Source of the DNA: Albugo candida
Taxonomy: Eukaryota; Oomycota; Peronosporomycetes; Albuginales; Albuginaceae
Direction: 5' to 3'
DNA length: 64,000 nucleotides
Assembly: GCA_905220665.1 (NCBI GenBank)
Contig: CAJNAR010000152.1
Coordinates: 1-64,000, forward strand
Numbering within the stretch: the stretch's first letter is position 1; each line of letters opens with the position of its first letter. Below the pieces are notes generated by a model, which saw only the letters and a program-made list of their open reading frames with translations, ran no database searches and had not been told where the DNA came from. Of this stretch, positions 36,176 to 49,274 are shown in pieces. Made by a program: the position numbers and the translations under genes.

Positions 36176-36399
36176 TCTATGCGTTAGACTATTGAAAACG
36201 TATTTGAATATTGTAATAAATAAATGCCAAATCCGTAGAATCAATACGTTTATTGCATTTGTTCATTGCAAAATTGGTAGAGCCGAAGTCGCGAGATGGA
36301 ACCGTACATCTACTCATGTTTGAGTAATCATCTCAAATTCAAAGAAAAAAAAATCGTGCCGAATTTAGCTTTTGATTTTCCGTTGACATGAAAAAACTG

Positions 36400-36661
36400 T
36401 ATCGGATGCAGTAGCCCTATGAGGAAAGTCCAAAAAATATGTCAGGATAACAATCCCACATAGCAGAACTTCATTCTTCTACGCCTGTAGTTGTTGAGGT
36501 GAATCTATCTTGTAATGCTTCTCACCAACAACCACACACTAGTTGCTAGTATTCGCAGCAAACCATCAGATTTGTAGATGCTGCACCCACATGTTCCGTC
36601 CGTCAGAAAGGAAGCATCCATTTGATAAATAGCGTAAATATACGACCCGTTCTCTCATCCG
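36400..36661 (+). ncRNA. Candidate structured non-coding RNA (RNase P/MRP-like box)
   Basis: A gene-free gap between tRNA-Gly and the USP10-like gene that holds several nested hairpins. TATGT/ACATA encloses GGAT/ATCC at 36438-36462. GTTGTTG/CAACAAC with a GTGA/TCAC extension lies at 36490-36532. GCAG/CTGC with inner CATC/GATG lies at about 36555-36584. GGATGC (36404-36409) can pair with GCATCC (36614-36619), or CGGATG with CATCCG (36656-36661). GAGGAAAGTCC at 36421-36431 matches the conserved CR-I/P4 box of RNase P and MRP RNAs. The P3 domain expected before that box, and the partner CR-V, are not evident. Identity and strand are tentative. Confidence 0.3.
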
Positions 36662-36761
36662 CAGTAATCATTCGTTTATTTGTTGCATACGATTCACGAT
36701 TCTTCATGCGAACTTAATCGTACGTACGAACCTAACAGCCGAATGTAACCTTTGTCTTACA

Positions 36762-38659
36762 ATGAGTGCAGCTACTCGGAGTTCGGCAGTGGACAAGAAT
36801 TCACATATTTTGTTTGGAGATTTCACACTTGAAGAAACAGAAAAGCTATTGGGAGAAGGTACTCTCAGTAAAAATAATTTAGCTATCAATAAAGCGTTTT
36901 GTAGCAAATAGGAAACACAGCGAAGAAAAGGGGGTTTCCATTTGTGAAGAAATTGTGTCGCAGCCCCAAATAAGCTATGCCGATGCATTGAAGAAAATTA
37001 AATCAGAAAAAGTATCCATTTCAACAGTACAAAGATCTCCATGGAAAGGATCCATTGACAATAGAAGCGTTGAAGAAAAGCATTTGAGCTTTGAGGAAGG
37101 TTTACAAAATGCATTAGCAAATCTAAAGATTACAGCACCGGGCTCAGAAGTCAAGAAAAGGTAAGTTCGCGTTTGGTACTTTATCGCCCCTCTAATGCTA
37201 ATGTCTGCAGAGGCTTAGTGAACCAAGGAAATACGTGTTTCCAGAATGTGATTATGCAGTCTTTGATGGCCTGCTCACCTTTTCTCAAGTATTCATTTGA
37301 ATAATCTCAGTGGGTGTGAAGCTAATGCTTTCCTTTTATCAGTCTTTTTGTCAGCATATCACGGCAAGTCGCTAGCAATGAAGAACTGTTAGTTTCATCC
37401 AGTACGTTTCGGGCGTGGAAATACATGGTCGCATTTACCAGAGAGTTTGAAGAGCCATCTTTGACGCAACGTATGAGTCACCGTGACTTCTCGTATGTGC
37501 TCACACTGATTTTGCAAAATGTTTAGTACGAGCAATTCGATCTCATTCAGATAATGAGGAGAAAACACGCAAGGCGATACGAATACGTGGATACTTTATG
37601 GATGTGCTGAGTGCTTTCCAGAAATCTCGTGGAGATGAAGAAGATGCGCTGGAATTTCTTGAATTCTTTTTGGACTATTTACATTCAGAGTATGTCACGA
37701 GTAAGCTCAGACTTCCAGCAATTTGTACGCAAAAGATTGGGAAGCAGGCTACTGGACATTCAGGTATTGGAGATGAATCCTGTAATACGGAAAGTAAGAA
37801 TGGATGGGCTGAGATTGGTAAAAAGGGAAGGATAAGCACAGTCCGTCAAAGTAGTTTCGATAGCAGTGTGTCACCGATAAATTGGCTATTCAGAGGCTCA
37901 GTGCGATCCGAATTACAGCAAGCGGGCAAGAGACAAAATTCAATCAACATCGAATCATTCCATTGTCTCCACTTGAATTTGGATCCTCAAGAAGCAATTC
38001 AAGCGTCTCCAATTCCGGGAAGCCAGTACGCAGCTGGTTTTGTGGCTTCTAAAAGGGAGCCTGTTAAGTTGGAAGAAATGATTCTAGATGCGTTCTCAGT
38101 AGAAATCCTCGACGACGAGTCCAAAAATGGTGGTATGAAGAGATCAACATGCATGGAGTCCCTGCCGATTGTTTTGACTCTCAATATCAAACGATTCACC
38201 TATGACCATCAGCTAGGGCCAGTCAAGCTTCAGCAATTCGTAAAATACCCTCCGAAATTTGAATTTCCGCTGCATCTCATGTCCAATGCCTGTCGTGCGG
38301 AATACGCAGCATCGATGCGAAGCAGTGATGGCCAAAGTACAATTGAGTATGGCTCGATCACACCGCCAATTTACGAACTCTGCGCTGTTGTGACACATCA
38401 CGGCAAGTATGTAGCAGGAGGCCATTACACTTGTGTATGTCGTGACAACAAGGATCAGTGGTTTCATTACGATGACGATTGCGTATCACTGGTCACAGAG
38501 ACTGGTGCTTTACAAGAAAATGCTTACTTGCTTTTTTACGTTCGTGGCAATGTCGACAACTCGACGCGAAAGCCGCCTGCTTTATTAAAAGACGGACAAC
38601 GGGCAATCTCTAGCGCCCGGAAATCCAAAGCATTTAATATTTCCAGCCCTTTGCAATAA
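36762..38659 (+). CDS. Ubiquitin-specific protease, USP10/Ubp3-like
   Basis: 563 aa from five exons: 36762-36858, 36905-37160, 37211-37288, 37343-37470 and 37527-38659. Introns are 46-56 bp GT-AG, and the summed length of 1692 nt divides by three. The enzyme removes ubiquitin from target proteins. Catalytic Cys127 is in LVNQGNTCFQNVIMQSL. The His box is KYVAGGHYTCVCRD, with the Asp-rich WFHYDDDC following, then a terminal AYLLFYVRG. Residues 18-21 are FGDF in an N-terminal ILFGDFTLEE context, the short motif by which human USP10 binds the NTF2-like domain of G3BP. Yeast Ubp3 likewise binds the G3BP homologue Bre5. The start at 36762 gives the FGDF-containing exon. Confidence 0.9.
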
Positions 38660-40365
38660 ATATCAACGAATATGCGCCCTATCCAAAGAGTGGAATACGG
38701 TTTTGGCTGTAGACGCCCACTGTTAGCAGTAGAGCAGCGATCAAAGTCACCCTCTCGCCTTATTGGAAGGATATGCTGGCAGACAGTTGTGAGGTATGTC
38801 TGTAGATACGATGGCCTCAAGTGCCGGGTTGCTGAGAACAGGGACGCACTTTAGTCTGTAAAAACGGTTCAGAGAAATGGTGAGGGAAGAACGTATTCGT
38901 ATCACACGTACGAGTCTGCTGATTTTGTATTTGCCGCAGCTTTGTGACTGAACGTACCAATCGCTCGCTCGTAGCGCAGCAAAGTCCGGTTTCTTTGCGC
39001 GACTTGTTGCCGTTCTTCCTTTCAAATTACTGAGGTACAATATGCTTTTTGAATGATAAAGTCGGGACTCCTCCTCCTTACGAGCATGCACAGACGTTAT
39101 ACGCAATCGTACGAAAACCAAAGCTGCAATACTGACATTAGTCAACTTATGCGCCTTGAAGCCCGCCCGATGTTGATGAAAGTCAACTCGGCCATAGCTG
39201 CATCTAATGCCGAAGCATTTTACTCTGACATCCGAGCCAGCGAAGTAAGATTGCGTGCGACGCAGCTTTGAGATATGTCTTATTGCTGTAACAGAAACGC
39301 ACGTAAAAACTGAAAACTTATATGGTAGTGATGTCCATCTCAACATACACCGATGATCATTGTTCGACTTCTTGAATCCCTGCTTTGATCGCTTTAACAA
39401 GTCGAATCACCCAATAAAAGCCTTCATGCCGCATCGGGCAATTCGCTACGCGTAAGCGACCTACGACTTGCTATTTGCTACTTGGAATCCAGAAATATCT
39501 AGCTATCAACTCGCGTTGAAGGCAGCTTGCACAATGGCAAGCAATTTGGACAATACACTACTGACACTCGATTTTCATCGATTACATAAGGTTTGTGACA
39601 CTAACGACCAATGTGTAAAATGCTCGCACGATTTCTCAGCAAAGAGCGAGATTGAGGAGAACATGGAAATCAACTAACAATGTCATTACCTCAACTACCG
39701 AAACTTAAACCTCGACTTATCACCGGAATCTCACATTTGCAGTAGAAAAAGGCTTGGCATACGTGCGATCGAACAAAGCAACGGAAAAAAGCTAGTATAT
39801 TAATCGCTAAGACCCGAACAATCCCCAATTCAAAATACGAAAAGAAGTAAACACTTTGTCGAATATATCCGAGCCGATCTCAATGCTGTTTTGGCTCTCG
39901 TGCTGACTGCATTCTCTACTGCTTGACATTGGGTTGATTTTAATTGGTACGGAAACAGAAATCAAAATATCACTCGTCACTGAAGGCAGCCTTCAAGCAA
40001 AAACAATGTCAAGAGGAATGACCTCAGCATCAATAAAAGAAAATGATAACCACCTGATGACTCCCAAATACACTTTGATGAGATTCTTTGCGTTGGATCC
40101 CTCATTGAATTTTGAAACATATTGATCCCCAACAAGGATGCTTTTGACAGAGTCCACACCGATTCGGGGAGGTGTTGATGCATCTAACACCTTTGACTCG
40201 CAAACACTTCGTTCAGAAGCAGCACATTGATTTTCATTTGCCAGTTCATCAAACAAGTAGCGAGCGATGCATTCATCCTTCACTGCTGTTTCGAATTGTA
40301 AAATTTCTACGATGATGCATTGATCTGTAGAGGAATTTGTGTACACTTCCTGATGATCGGGAACT
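38660..40365. other. Unresolved stretch, no firm gene
   Basis: A 217-codon minus frame (38747-39400) is basic, with no recognised domain, and is probably fortuitous. Plus frames at 39053-39271 and 39468-39677 and a minus frame at 39993-40346 (VKDECIARYLFDELANE) are likewise unassigned. A small or decayed multi-exon gene cannot be excluded. Confidence 0.4.
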
Positions 40366-40630
40366 TGCCGAAAGGAACTATCGCGCGAAAACGATTTTAG
40401 TCACAAGGAATACACTGATTACGATGTACCTGACGTCATCAAAGTCTCGTGGAATGAAGCAAGAAATAGAGCCTCCAAAGAGATTCTTCTCAGACATGCT
40501 GCAGACGTTGAGACGATGAATGATGGAGTCTTCGTGTCGATCCGATTGGGTGAATTTTCGACAGTTGCATCGCTGTACCTCCAAAAACGATTCTCTGACG
40601 GAAATGAAGAAAATGCTCATTACATTACAT
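40366..40630 (+). other. Open coding-like exon of an unknown gene
   Basis: A plus-strand frame with no ATG near its start but no stop for about 88 codons. It contains EYTDYDVPDVIKVSWNEAR, KEILLRHAADVETMND and FVSIRLGEFSTVASLYLQK. Composition and codon use look like a real exon. A second frame at about 40660-40800 (NRWIQRCAEMGNAYVKKRQL) may belong to the same gene. No family recognised, and stops at about 40629 and 40648 imply an intron or decay. Confidence 0.4.
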
Positions 40631-41242
40631 AAATGAATATCCACGCTGAATGAATGGAAAAGGATAGTCGTTCTTTTCGCAATCGATGGATTCAACGATG
40701 CGCTGAAATGGGAAATGCTTACGTAAAGAAGCGACAACTCGAAAGACATGCATTGCCAACGAGGCAATCTGCTACTTCTCAGGTGCTATTCCGATTATAC
40801 GTATAAGAAGAAACACTCTTCTTCGTGTACTTGTGTCCCCATTCAAAAGCTACTGATAGACACAGCGTAGCAACAGTCTTGCAGACGATCTCATAATACT
40901 TGCAAATGAATCTATTGAACCATTGAAAGTCTGCTTATAGAGTCGGATGCAACCTGTTGTGCTCATAGGAACAAAGCACGCAATTGAATTGTGAAAAAGC
41001 GTTGCAAATTTGCACGTTCAAAGTGGAAAATGACAGTAACGTAACGATGTGGTGGTCGTTGACTCCTTACTCTCCTTCACGTTGTTTCATCCCACTGCCT
41101 TTGGTCTTTTCATACGCGCCATCCACCAAACCTCTTCGCTCAATAGTCGAATTTCATCAAATCGCAACAATCAATTGAAGCGGTGCTCTGCCACAAAAGT
41201 CGTTGAAAGTGAACATAAATACGTCTTTCCAAACTCTCACAA
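40631..41242. other. Gene-free stretch before OSCP1
   Basis: Only short frames; 40860-41150 carries protein-like pieces in shifting frames. It includes the promoter side of the OSCP1 gene. Confidence 0.4.
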
Positions 41243-42420
41243 ATGAGCGATTTTGCAAAGGCAATGCCATTACTAATCTTCAACATGGGATCCGAAATGC
41301 TGTACATTATCAGTGCACGACTCGAAGCGCAACGTATCCCTTCACAAAAGTGCGTCAAAGGTATGTACTCACTCGGACACATACACTGCTACGACCATTT
41401 CGATAGTGTTGGAAGATCTCATTCGATCAATGCACAAAAAGCAATTCCGAGATGAGCTTTTCCAAACACGCAACGTGCCGAATTCTTTCGCTGTGCGTCA
41501 GCTGTTTGACCGCTTGGTGCATTCGTCGATTATGCGACTGAATGTCAGCAGTATGGACAAACTCTATGATCTGATGCGCATGGGCTTCAAATACCAAATG
41601 CTACGCTGCTCATCGGCCGACGAATTGCTGCAAGTGACCGCAACGCATTTGGACGGTATTCAAAGACTTGTCGCTACCGCTGATGTCTGTGAATTGATCA
41701 CTGAGACGAAAGCGCTCATGCTGCAGGTGCGCTTTGTATGCAATGTATCGACTCGTATCTGATTGACTGTGATAGACGTATACGCCTATGCGTCCAGCAT
41801 CTCTCTTCGCAATAAAACAAGAATTGTGTCGATTCTTCCAAGATGTGCGTATCCGAGTATCCTTGCTTCTCGAAAAGGGACTTCAAAAGCCCGATGGGTC
41901 GATCGCGATATGCCTGGATCGCCCTGACGCCACGGGTAGTCTCCCCGCGGGCACCATCCAGTACTTTGATGATGATGAAATGAAGCAGGATGGATTTTTT
42001 ATGATCCCTAGGCACGTCGGGTTCTATACTCCAGATCAGCTCGGTACGAATATGTATGCGAAACCCAAATCGGATTTCGATACGAGCGATAAAAAAGTGG
42101 TGACGTATGATACATTGCCGAGTCCCAAGCAGTACGATACCACCGCACTCGCTGGCATCAATTTGCTGGCTTCGCTGATTGGAGCTCCCATTGCATCTCC
42201 GGAAATGAAGCCATTTCGTGTCAGTTTGTTTGATGATTGTAAAGAGGAAGAGAAGATCGAGTCGGTACCGACTGTGCGCATCGATGCACAGAGTATGAGT
42301 GCGGATTACAAGCAATCGACGTCGGAAATTGCACGTTGTTTTGATGCCAAAGCGACAAGTGACTCGAAAAGCACAGAAATGGACGATTTGATCAGTTTGA
42401 TGGATTCCGTCTCCAAATAA
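41243..42420 (+). CDS. OSCP1: OSCP1 (organic solute carrier partner 1) homologue
   Basis: 360 aa from three exons: 41243-41360, 41407-41726 and 41776-42420 (1083 nt). The introns are 46 and 49 bp. OSCP1 is a conserved ciliate/animal/oomycete protein of unclear biochemistry, linked to organic solute transport in placenta and to ciliary biology in algae and flies. Conserved blocks: LLIFNMGSEMLYIISARL at the N terminus, VLEDLIRSMHKKQFRDELF, LVHSSIMRLNVSSMDKLYD, GFKYQMLRC, ELCRFFQDVRIRVSLLL, LGTNMYAKP and a C-terminal DLISLMDSV. Length and block order match the family (about 380 aa). Confidence 0.92.
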
Positions 42421-42565
42421 AGCGAAAAGAATGAGCATTTTCTATGTGATTTTTGTTGTGTTGAAGCACTTTATGCATTTGTATGCTGTGGCGCCCATCG
42501 GAATGCTAATGAGCGCGTTACACTCGCGACATCGGAGCACAGTGGCTATCGAATAGAGAAACAAG

Positions 42566-45500
42566 TCAGCCACCACTCCAAGCAGAGGCGGAACACGTAC
42601 TTATATCCGTTGTGCTCACTTGTGAGACTTGGTGACACGATGGACACCGCAGTGCAGTTGCACCGCTTCGGATGACTAATTGCTCGTTACAATGCGTGCA
42701 TTCCATGACTCTGATCTTTTTTGATTCCAAGGAGAAGTAGCTGGAAGCAAGGTCGCGTTCAGGAGCGGCACCGAGCGAATTGGACCGATCGAAATGAGAT
42801 TTGTTGTGTAGGATTCTCGAACACGAGTTGCGAGACACAATGGATGGTTTCTCTGCATCGTGGTGATAGCTTGCAACAAAGCTTTCAATTGTGTTTCTTC
42901 GCGATGGAGTATGCGGCGTCGTGACTGGTCTTCTACTCGAGCGAACCAAAAAGTCTTTTTGTGGTTGTGCATTCAAGTCATTCCGATCTCCGGCCATGAC
43001 GATCGTTTGCTGACAGTACAGACAGCGAGGGAGATCACCATCACGCCATTTGGGAATTGCATCCATTTCGATCGTGACCGCTTGTTGACAGTAGTAACAT
43101 CGCGTTACAAAAGTCATTGGAGAAGCGTCTATTTCTCGAGTCGATTCTTCGATTGGGTAAGGCACTTTTCCGAGCAATCGAAGCACTTTGACGAGCACGC
43201 GATCATTCGATGCTTTGTTCTGTTCCTTTATGTGCATCACAAGCAAATCCAAACGCTGGTCTTCCAGTAGTTTTCTTCGCAAGGAAGCGTGCACAAGAAG
43301 TTTGAGCAGTAAATTCCCAATCCAAATCCAAACTCGCGGGTCAATTCGTACCGAAATCATATTCAGCAGCCATTCAACGAGCCATTCTCGCTCTGTATCA
43401 GCTATCAAATGTGGCCACAAACAATGTAGCAGCTCGAAAAGTGCTATTGAATCCATTTCATCGCTAATGCATCCGACCAGCAGTTGGAGCGCACGTATGA
43501 CTTGTTCTGCTGTCTCTGACATATCATCTCTTTGCATTGCGTGCGGATGAGTCAACACGCTACACATCGTATCGCATGTGACGGTAAGCAGCTTTCCCAA
43601 CTGTTCTTTGGTCCATTCTGTTTGATGCATTTCGACAATCTTTAAGACTCTTATTGTAGTGCCTCGAAGACATTTGAATCGCGTGACGCTGTGCTTTGAC
43701 TCATCTCCAATGAATGCGAGTTCGAGCACCGGAAGAGCGGATGTCATCAACTCGCAGTAAATCGTACTATCACATCCAACGTGACAGCTCTCGTCGTCAC
43801 TTTTGAAAGCACAGAATGGCGCCATCCAATAGACAACGTCGTAAATACGCTGTTGTATTCGGAATTGTGATTTCTCAAATGAAAAGCTGTTACTTGCGCT
43901 CCAAAATGTGAACGCAAATGTAACGAGTCGGAAGAGCACATCGATCCATGCGATATCGCTTTGTGTCATTCCGTTCCGAGTTTCCATATTGCATAAAGTT
44001 TCGTCGGCGTTGACGCCAAGTGTGTCGCACAATTGGGACACAGACACGTGGATAGCGTTCAAACAAGTCGTATTTTCCCAAAGAACAGTTCCCAAATCGA
44101 TTTCTTCTGTGGTCCAAGTGGAGATGACAGACAGCATTTCAATGGCTTCGAGTGCGATGAGATCTCCACCGTCTTCGTAATGCTTTTCAATTCCACACTT
44201 TACGATGAAAAGCAGCAAGTCGATACCTTCCGCGTGAATAAAGCCTCTCAGATCGACGATACACATCATCTTGAGCAATGCCAAGCCTTCCAAAACTTCA
44301 TCATTGCCGATCGCACTTTTCGTCTTCAGTAAGTGGATCACACACGGAGCAGTATCGATCTCAACAAGAGTGCGACATAGTCCAAGAGATTGTGTTTCCT
44401 GATGTAAGAATCGGAGGATCGATACACTGATTCGATGCGGGGCTTTGGATGGATTCTCGGCTGTCGATTGGATCCATCGTAACAGCGTCCGCGACAACTC
44501 TTTCAATAGTGTGATGCCTCGAGCGCCTAATGTGACCATAACGTCTTCGATGTGCTGTAAACATTCACAAAGGAGTTCACAGCGCTTACAAATTGAAAGT
44601 ATCACCGCATTCAAATTGTTTCCGTCGTTGAGAGGAGTCGAGTCGGAAGCGCCAGAGATCTGCTTCCAATACATTGTGTTGAATTTCTGCACTTGCTCGA
44701 CGACAGCACTGACAAACAACTGAGCTTCCGACGTGTTCGATTCGATTGGAGAGCAAAACATTTCCTCAAAGAAAAACGCGCAACGTTTTGTATCGTGAAA
44801 TCCATCGGAAAGGATATTGATAACCATTTGTTGTTGGCGTTCAGAGCCTTCACGGAGCCAATACAGAAACGATGAAGCGCTTTCTTTCGCTAATTGATGC
44901 ATATGGTTTCCTTCTAATATCGATTTTGGCGTATCGTCCGTCCTGGGAAGAAGACTAAAGCTCACAAGTGTTGCAAGAGCGTGGAGACCTACACTGGATG
45001 TCTCGACATCGACTTTATGGCTCGATAAAAGCCTAATGAGAGTCATAATCCAGTCACCCGGATAGGGACCGTTTGCTGCGACTAATGTCTCCATGATATT
45101 GAGCATTTGCTGTTTGCCTTCCGCCATCACACTCTGTAGAATCTCTGTCAATTTCCTTGTGGCCACAATTTCAACTTTCACATTGAGACCGCTCGAAAGT
45201 ATCGCTACGAGTCGATTCACATTTCTGGAAAGAACGCAATGATTCCACAGAGGACACGCTGCAGAGTCTGATGCAGCGAGATTGATGATAATCGTCTCGG
45301 CCATTGTTCGCTGCTGAACGAGTGCTTTGGTGGTGCTTCCAGTGACCAGAGTATCGAGGATTTTAATCGGTACTAGATCGCCCATATCGTGAACGAGTTG
45401 ACGAAACGCTGATGCTTGACGCGATAGAAACGCTAATATCTGACCCGAAGTATCGTTCAACGTCCATTTGTCTTTGGAATTGGCGTAAAATGTCACAATG

Positions 45501-48500
45501 TGTCGTGAAGCATTGTGATCCGTCAAAAGAGCTCGTTGGAATGCATCGAAATGCGAAAACGATGCAATCGTATGCATTAAAATTCGTATTCGTACCATTA
45601 CATTGTCTTCTTCCTCGCGTTTTTTCGTTTCGATAAGAGTACAAAACACATCCAAAATTGCATGCGGAACATTGACACGTGACATGTACTCTGCAAACTC
45701 GCTGGCAAATGTGGATTCCTGATCATCTCTGGCCATATTCCCCAACGCCTCCAAGACCAGTAACACATCTTCCATCAAGAGATCGTCTGGAAGCAGTTCC
45801 AAGAGGATTTCCAAGAGACCTGTCGGACACTTTGCGAGGCTTTTACGCGTGCTATCGGATGCAATGGCCAACGCCATACAATGACAACTCCATTCCGAGT
45901 AACTACTTAGCGTTCGTAGTAATCGTAAAAAGGTGCACAACAATTTGTATCGTTCGTCTGTTTTCTCTCCCAAAAGCCCCGACGCGATAATCTGCGCCAA
46001 CACTGTGACTAAATCGATGACTTGATGCTCCATTTTGGCTTTCAAAGCAAACGTCGCATTCACAAAAATACGTCCGAGAAGCTCGAGCAGTGCTTCACAC
46101 CATACGTGACACTTGGACACCTCGGAATTGGGCATTTCGGTATACGTCACATGCGTCAATGTGTTCCATAACGCAGTACAAATAGCCTGTAATATAGAGC
46201 CTTCCAGCATGCGTTCCGTAAGCCGTTCTGTTCGCGCTCGTATTTTACTGTCGAGAGATGTGATGAACGCTCCATTCCACGGATCCAAGTCGTCCTCTGC
46301 GGTGATTGTCGCTTCCGGCAGCATTTTATCGATGCATTTCAATACAATCCATTGCGCTTGACTCTCTTCGGCATCGCTTGTGAATGTGATCGAAGGCGAT
46401 GTCAGGAGAAAAGATGGAGCGAATTTGTTGGCTCTTGCGTCACGTAAACGAGGATTGCTCAGCGCACAAAGGATCTGCATCAGTGACACAAAACACGCTT
46501 GTTCTGTGAGATGATCGTAAATGTCGGTCACTGTCAGCGGTAAGCGTTCCACGAGATCGAGTACGAGCGTTAGGCATTGCATACGCACATCCGATTTCGT
46601 AGTGGTCACAAGAAGATGGAAAATAGCTTGTAAGACCGACTGAGGCATTGATTTGTCGTTGGACGTGTCGTTGAGAGTGGAATGCAGCCAAGAGCGATAG
46701 AATTGTATGGCAATTCGTTGCCGTGGAGTGTCATTTGTGGCCACAATCCAATTCTGAAAATAACAAAGCAAATCGCGTTCCTTTCTCGTCTCACCACACA
46801 ACACGTTCCATGCTTTCTCGCGAGTATTTGTATTCCTCAGTACAGCTAACAGTGTTTCCGCAGAGAGTGTCCATACACTGCTGTGTTTCGACGATAAAAA
46901 TGCGCTCAATCCGTTCAAACATCCGCGAGATTCGGAGGTATTTTCACCGCAAAGAATGGAACTAAATCGATGATCGGATGCTTGTGCAAAGCCAAATACG
47001 ATCCCAATCAAACTTTTATAGAATTCGATATGTTCTTTGGTCAAATCTCTCTCCTCGCTGATACATTTGTTGATAAATTGGAGCACGATGTGGAGTCCTC
47101 CTCGTCTTTCCATTACTGTAAGAAAGTCGAGCCATTTCGTACGCTCTTCGTCGCTGCGAATGAGTGAGACATCGGCAAAACTCGTGCAAAATCGACAGAG
47201 AATATCCGATGCGACTTGAAAATCGGGAACGTTCTCAATTTGCGTCCCGCTTTGTAACAATTCGTCTAAATCGATCGGAACGCTTGCGGGAGCTGTAAAT
47301 GTTTGCAATTTCTCGAGAAGAAAGACCAATGAATCGTTTGATTTCTCTTCTGTCAGACAGCGCAGCATTTCGGCAGAATTAGCGAGCGCTTTGATGACTG
47401 GTAGTACTAAAGCACGAAGCTGTTTGTATCCGTTGAAAAGACTCCTTACCAAACTCTTGACAGCTGCTTCCGTAAGTTGGACCTTTACGACTTGGATCGT
47501 ATCTCTTCCTTCCGGCTTTCCTGGTGTAGAATCCTGCCAAACCGGCAGTAGATCACCGACTGTCATCTTCTTACTGAGTGTTCCTCTTGCACAAGGATCG
47601 TCCGTGACACACTCCATACATTGGAGACATTCGAAAAGCGCTTTCAATGTGATTTCCATCGCTCGTGTCAGAGGATTCACACGACTGATCTTTTTATCAC
47701 GATTCGTAACGTGGAAAAGCTCTTCCAACAAGTGGAAAAGCGCTTCTATGCCTTCAATAGACGCGAATTGTATCGCATTATCTCGATTGTTCTTGATATA
47801 AGCGCGTACGCATTTCGCAGTGTCCACGCGAGAACCGAATCCTCGCGAGTCTTTATAGTCGTCTTCTCTGCCGAGCATATTTTTGAGCCAAAATCCGCAA
47901 TTGGCCTGACGCAAAGAGATTTGACAGTAGCGAAATTTACAGACGCGAAATATAAGTCGTAGCGTATTCCTTGCAATACTCTCATTCGCGTCATGGACAG
48001 AATGACTCAAAATGGTCACCAGCTGATCACATGTGCCGGCCGATGAAAACGCGCTTCCTACTTCGGTGTCATTTCCCGCAGTTATTTGTAATGTCATTAA
48101 TTCTGTGAGCATTTCCAGCGTCTCTGAGAGCAGTGCTGCAATCTCTGTACTCTGATCTCTGATCCAATGATCCAGCACAGGCGACAGTAATTTGCAGAAT
48201 GCCGCGACACCGCCAGCAGCATCGATATCGTTCATTTCTGCGATATGATGTGCGCCCATTCCCGGTCCACTTTCCTCGCGATTTTGGCAAAAGGCTTGCG
48301 CCATAAGACTCGTTAAATGCGTGCGCTAAAAACCGATTCAGAAAATGATCGAAATAGTGATTCGAGCTCACCTCTGTGATCGGAAGCGCAAGGACATTGC
48401 TGGGGTCATTGCCTCGTTGGAGACATCGATACGTCCCGAGTATGGAGAAGAACTGACCTGCAGCGACATTGCGAGCACAACGAGGACATATCGCTTGCTG

Positions 48501-49274
48501 TCGATCCGATTTGTGCGCAGCGTCATGAAGCATAAAAGTCGGATTGGAAAGCGTTGATGAAGGCAAACGGACTTTGGTCGAGAGACAATCGCTGCAATAC
48601 ACGCACCCGCAAAGACGACAGTGATGCTATCAATCGACACATAAGTCGCATTCCATTCGTAATACACCACAAAGCTTACTCGTCGACGTAAAACGCCAAA
48701 TTTGGTGTTACAATGACGACACAAACTGAGCTCTTCTTTCTCATTACAACAAGCGATAAACTGTAACGGAGTTCGAGTCGCTGCCTTCTCATTTCGTTTG
48801 AGTGTAAAGTCAAAAGTGTCCATTGAAATGTGATATTCCAATTCACATTTCTCATATTCCTCAAAAGGTGTTTCCGAGTCATTTAAAGAGCTTTTATTCT
48901 CCATTTCTGTCTCTTCCACGACGCATCCTTTCAAATTGGACGCTCGTAACTTTGATTCATCGTTTTCTCCGTTGCTCTCTTGCACTTGTTCGTGCGGCGT
49001 AAACACTCGAGGATCGAGCCAGGTTGTTATCCTTCTACTATGATCCACAAAGAAGACGCGACCTTGCTCATCACGAAGCGATTGCCATCCGTCTGGAAGC
49101 GGAACTTCAGTGGGAAGGTCCCAGCACGTCTTACATTGAAATGAGTGTCTAATCAGTGAGTAGAACGAATCAAACCTTCTTGGAAGCGCGATTCACGTAG
49201 AATACATTCCCATTAGTGTCACACACTTGCTCCCACGTCTGTAAATGATGCTCTGCGTCGCATTTTTGCGTCAT
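42566..49274 (-). CDS. Large WW-WW-FYVE-armadillo-zinc-ribbon protein
   Basis: 2187 aa from four exons in minus order: 49274-49176, 49129-48680, 48626-48372 and 48325-42566. Introns are 46, 53 and 46 bp. Domains: WW1 ([21 protein letters not shown], then W-x2-P, residues about 14-40) and WW2 ([19 protein letters not shown]...TTWLDPR, about 47-77), which bind proline-rich ligands. A FYVE finger follows (CRHC ... [11 protein letters not shown] ... CSDC ... CPRC, about 168-235), whose R-R-HHCR motif binds PI3P on endosomes. About 1700 residues of armadillo/HEAT-like helices come next. The C terminus has two small zinc ribbons: CYYCQQ...CLYCQQ (about 2000) and [19 protein letters not shown] (about 2140), the latter like LSD1-type plant fingers. 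It is probably an endosomal scaffold. The exact family is unknown to me. Confidence 0.9.

Noticed and set aside
38747..39400. A 217-aa minus-strand gene
   Set aside because: Basic, low-complexity-like translation without domain or signal, and plus-strand pieces overlap it equally well. Treated as chance.
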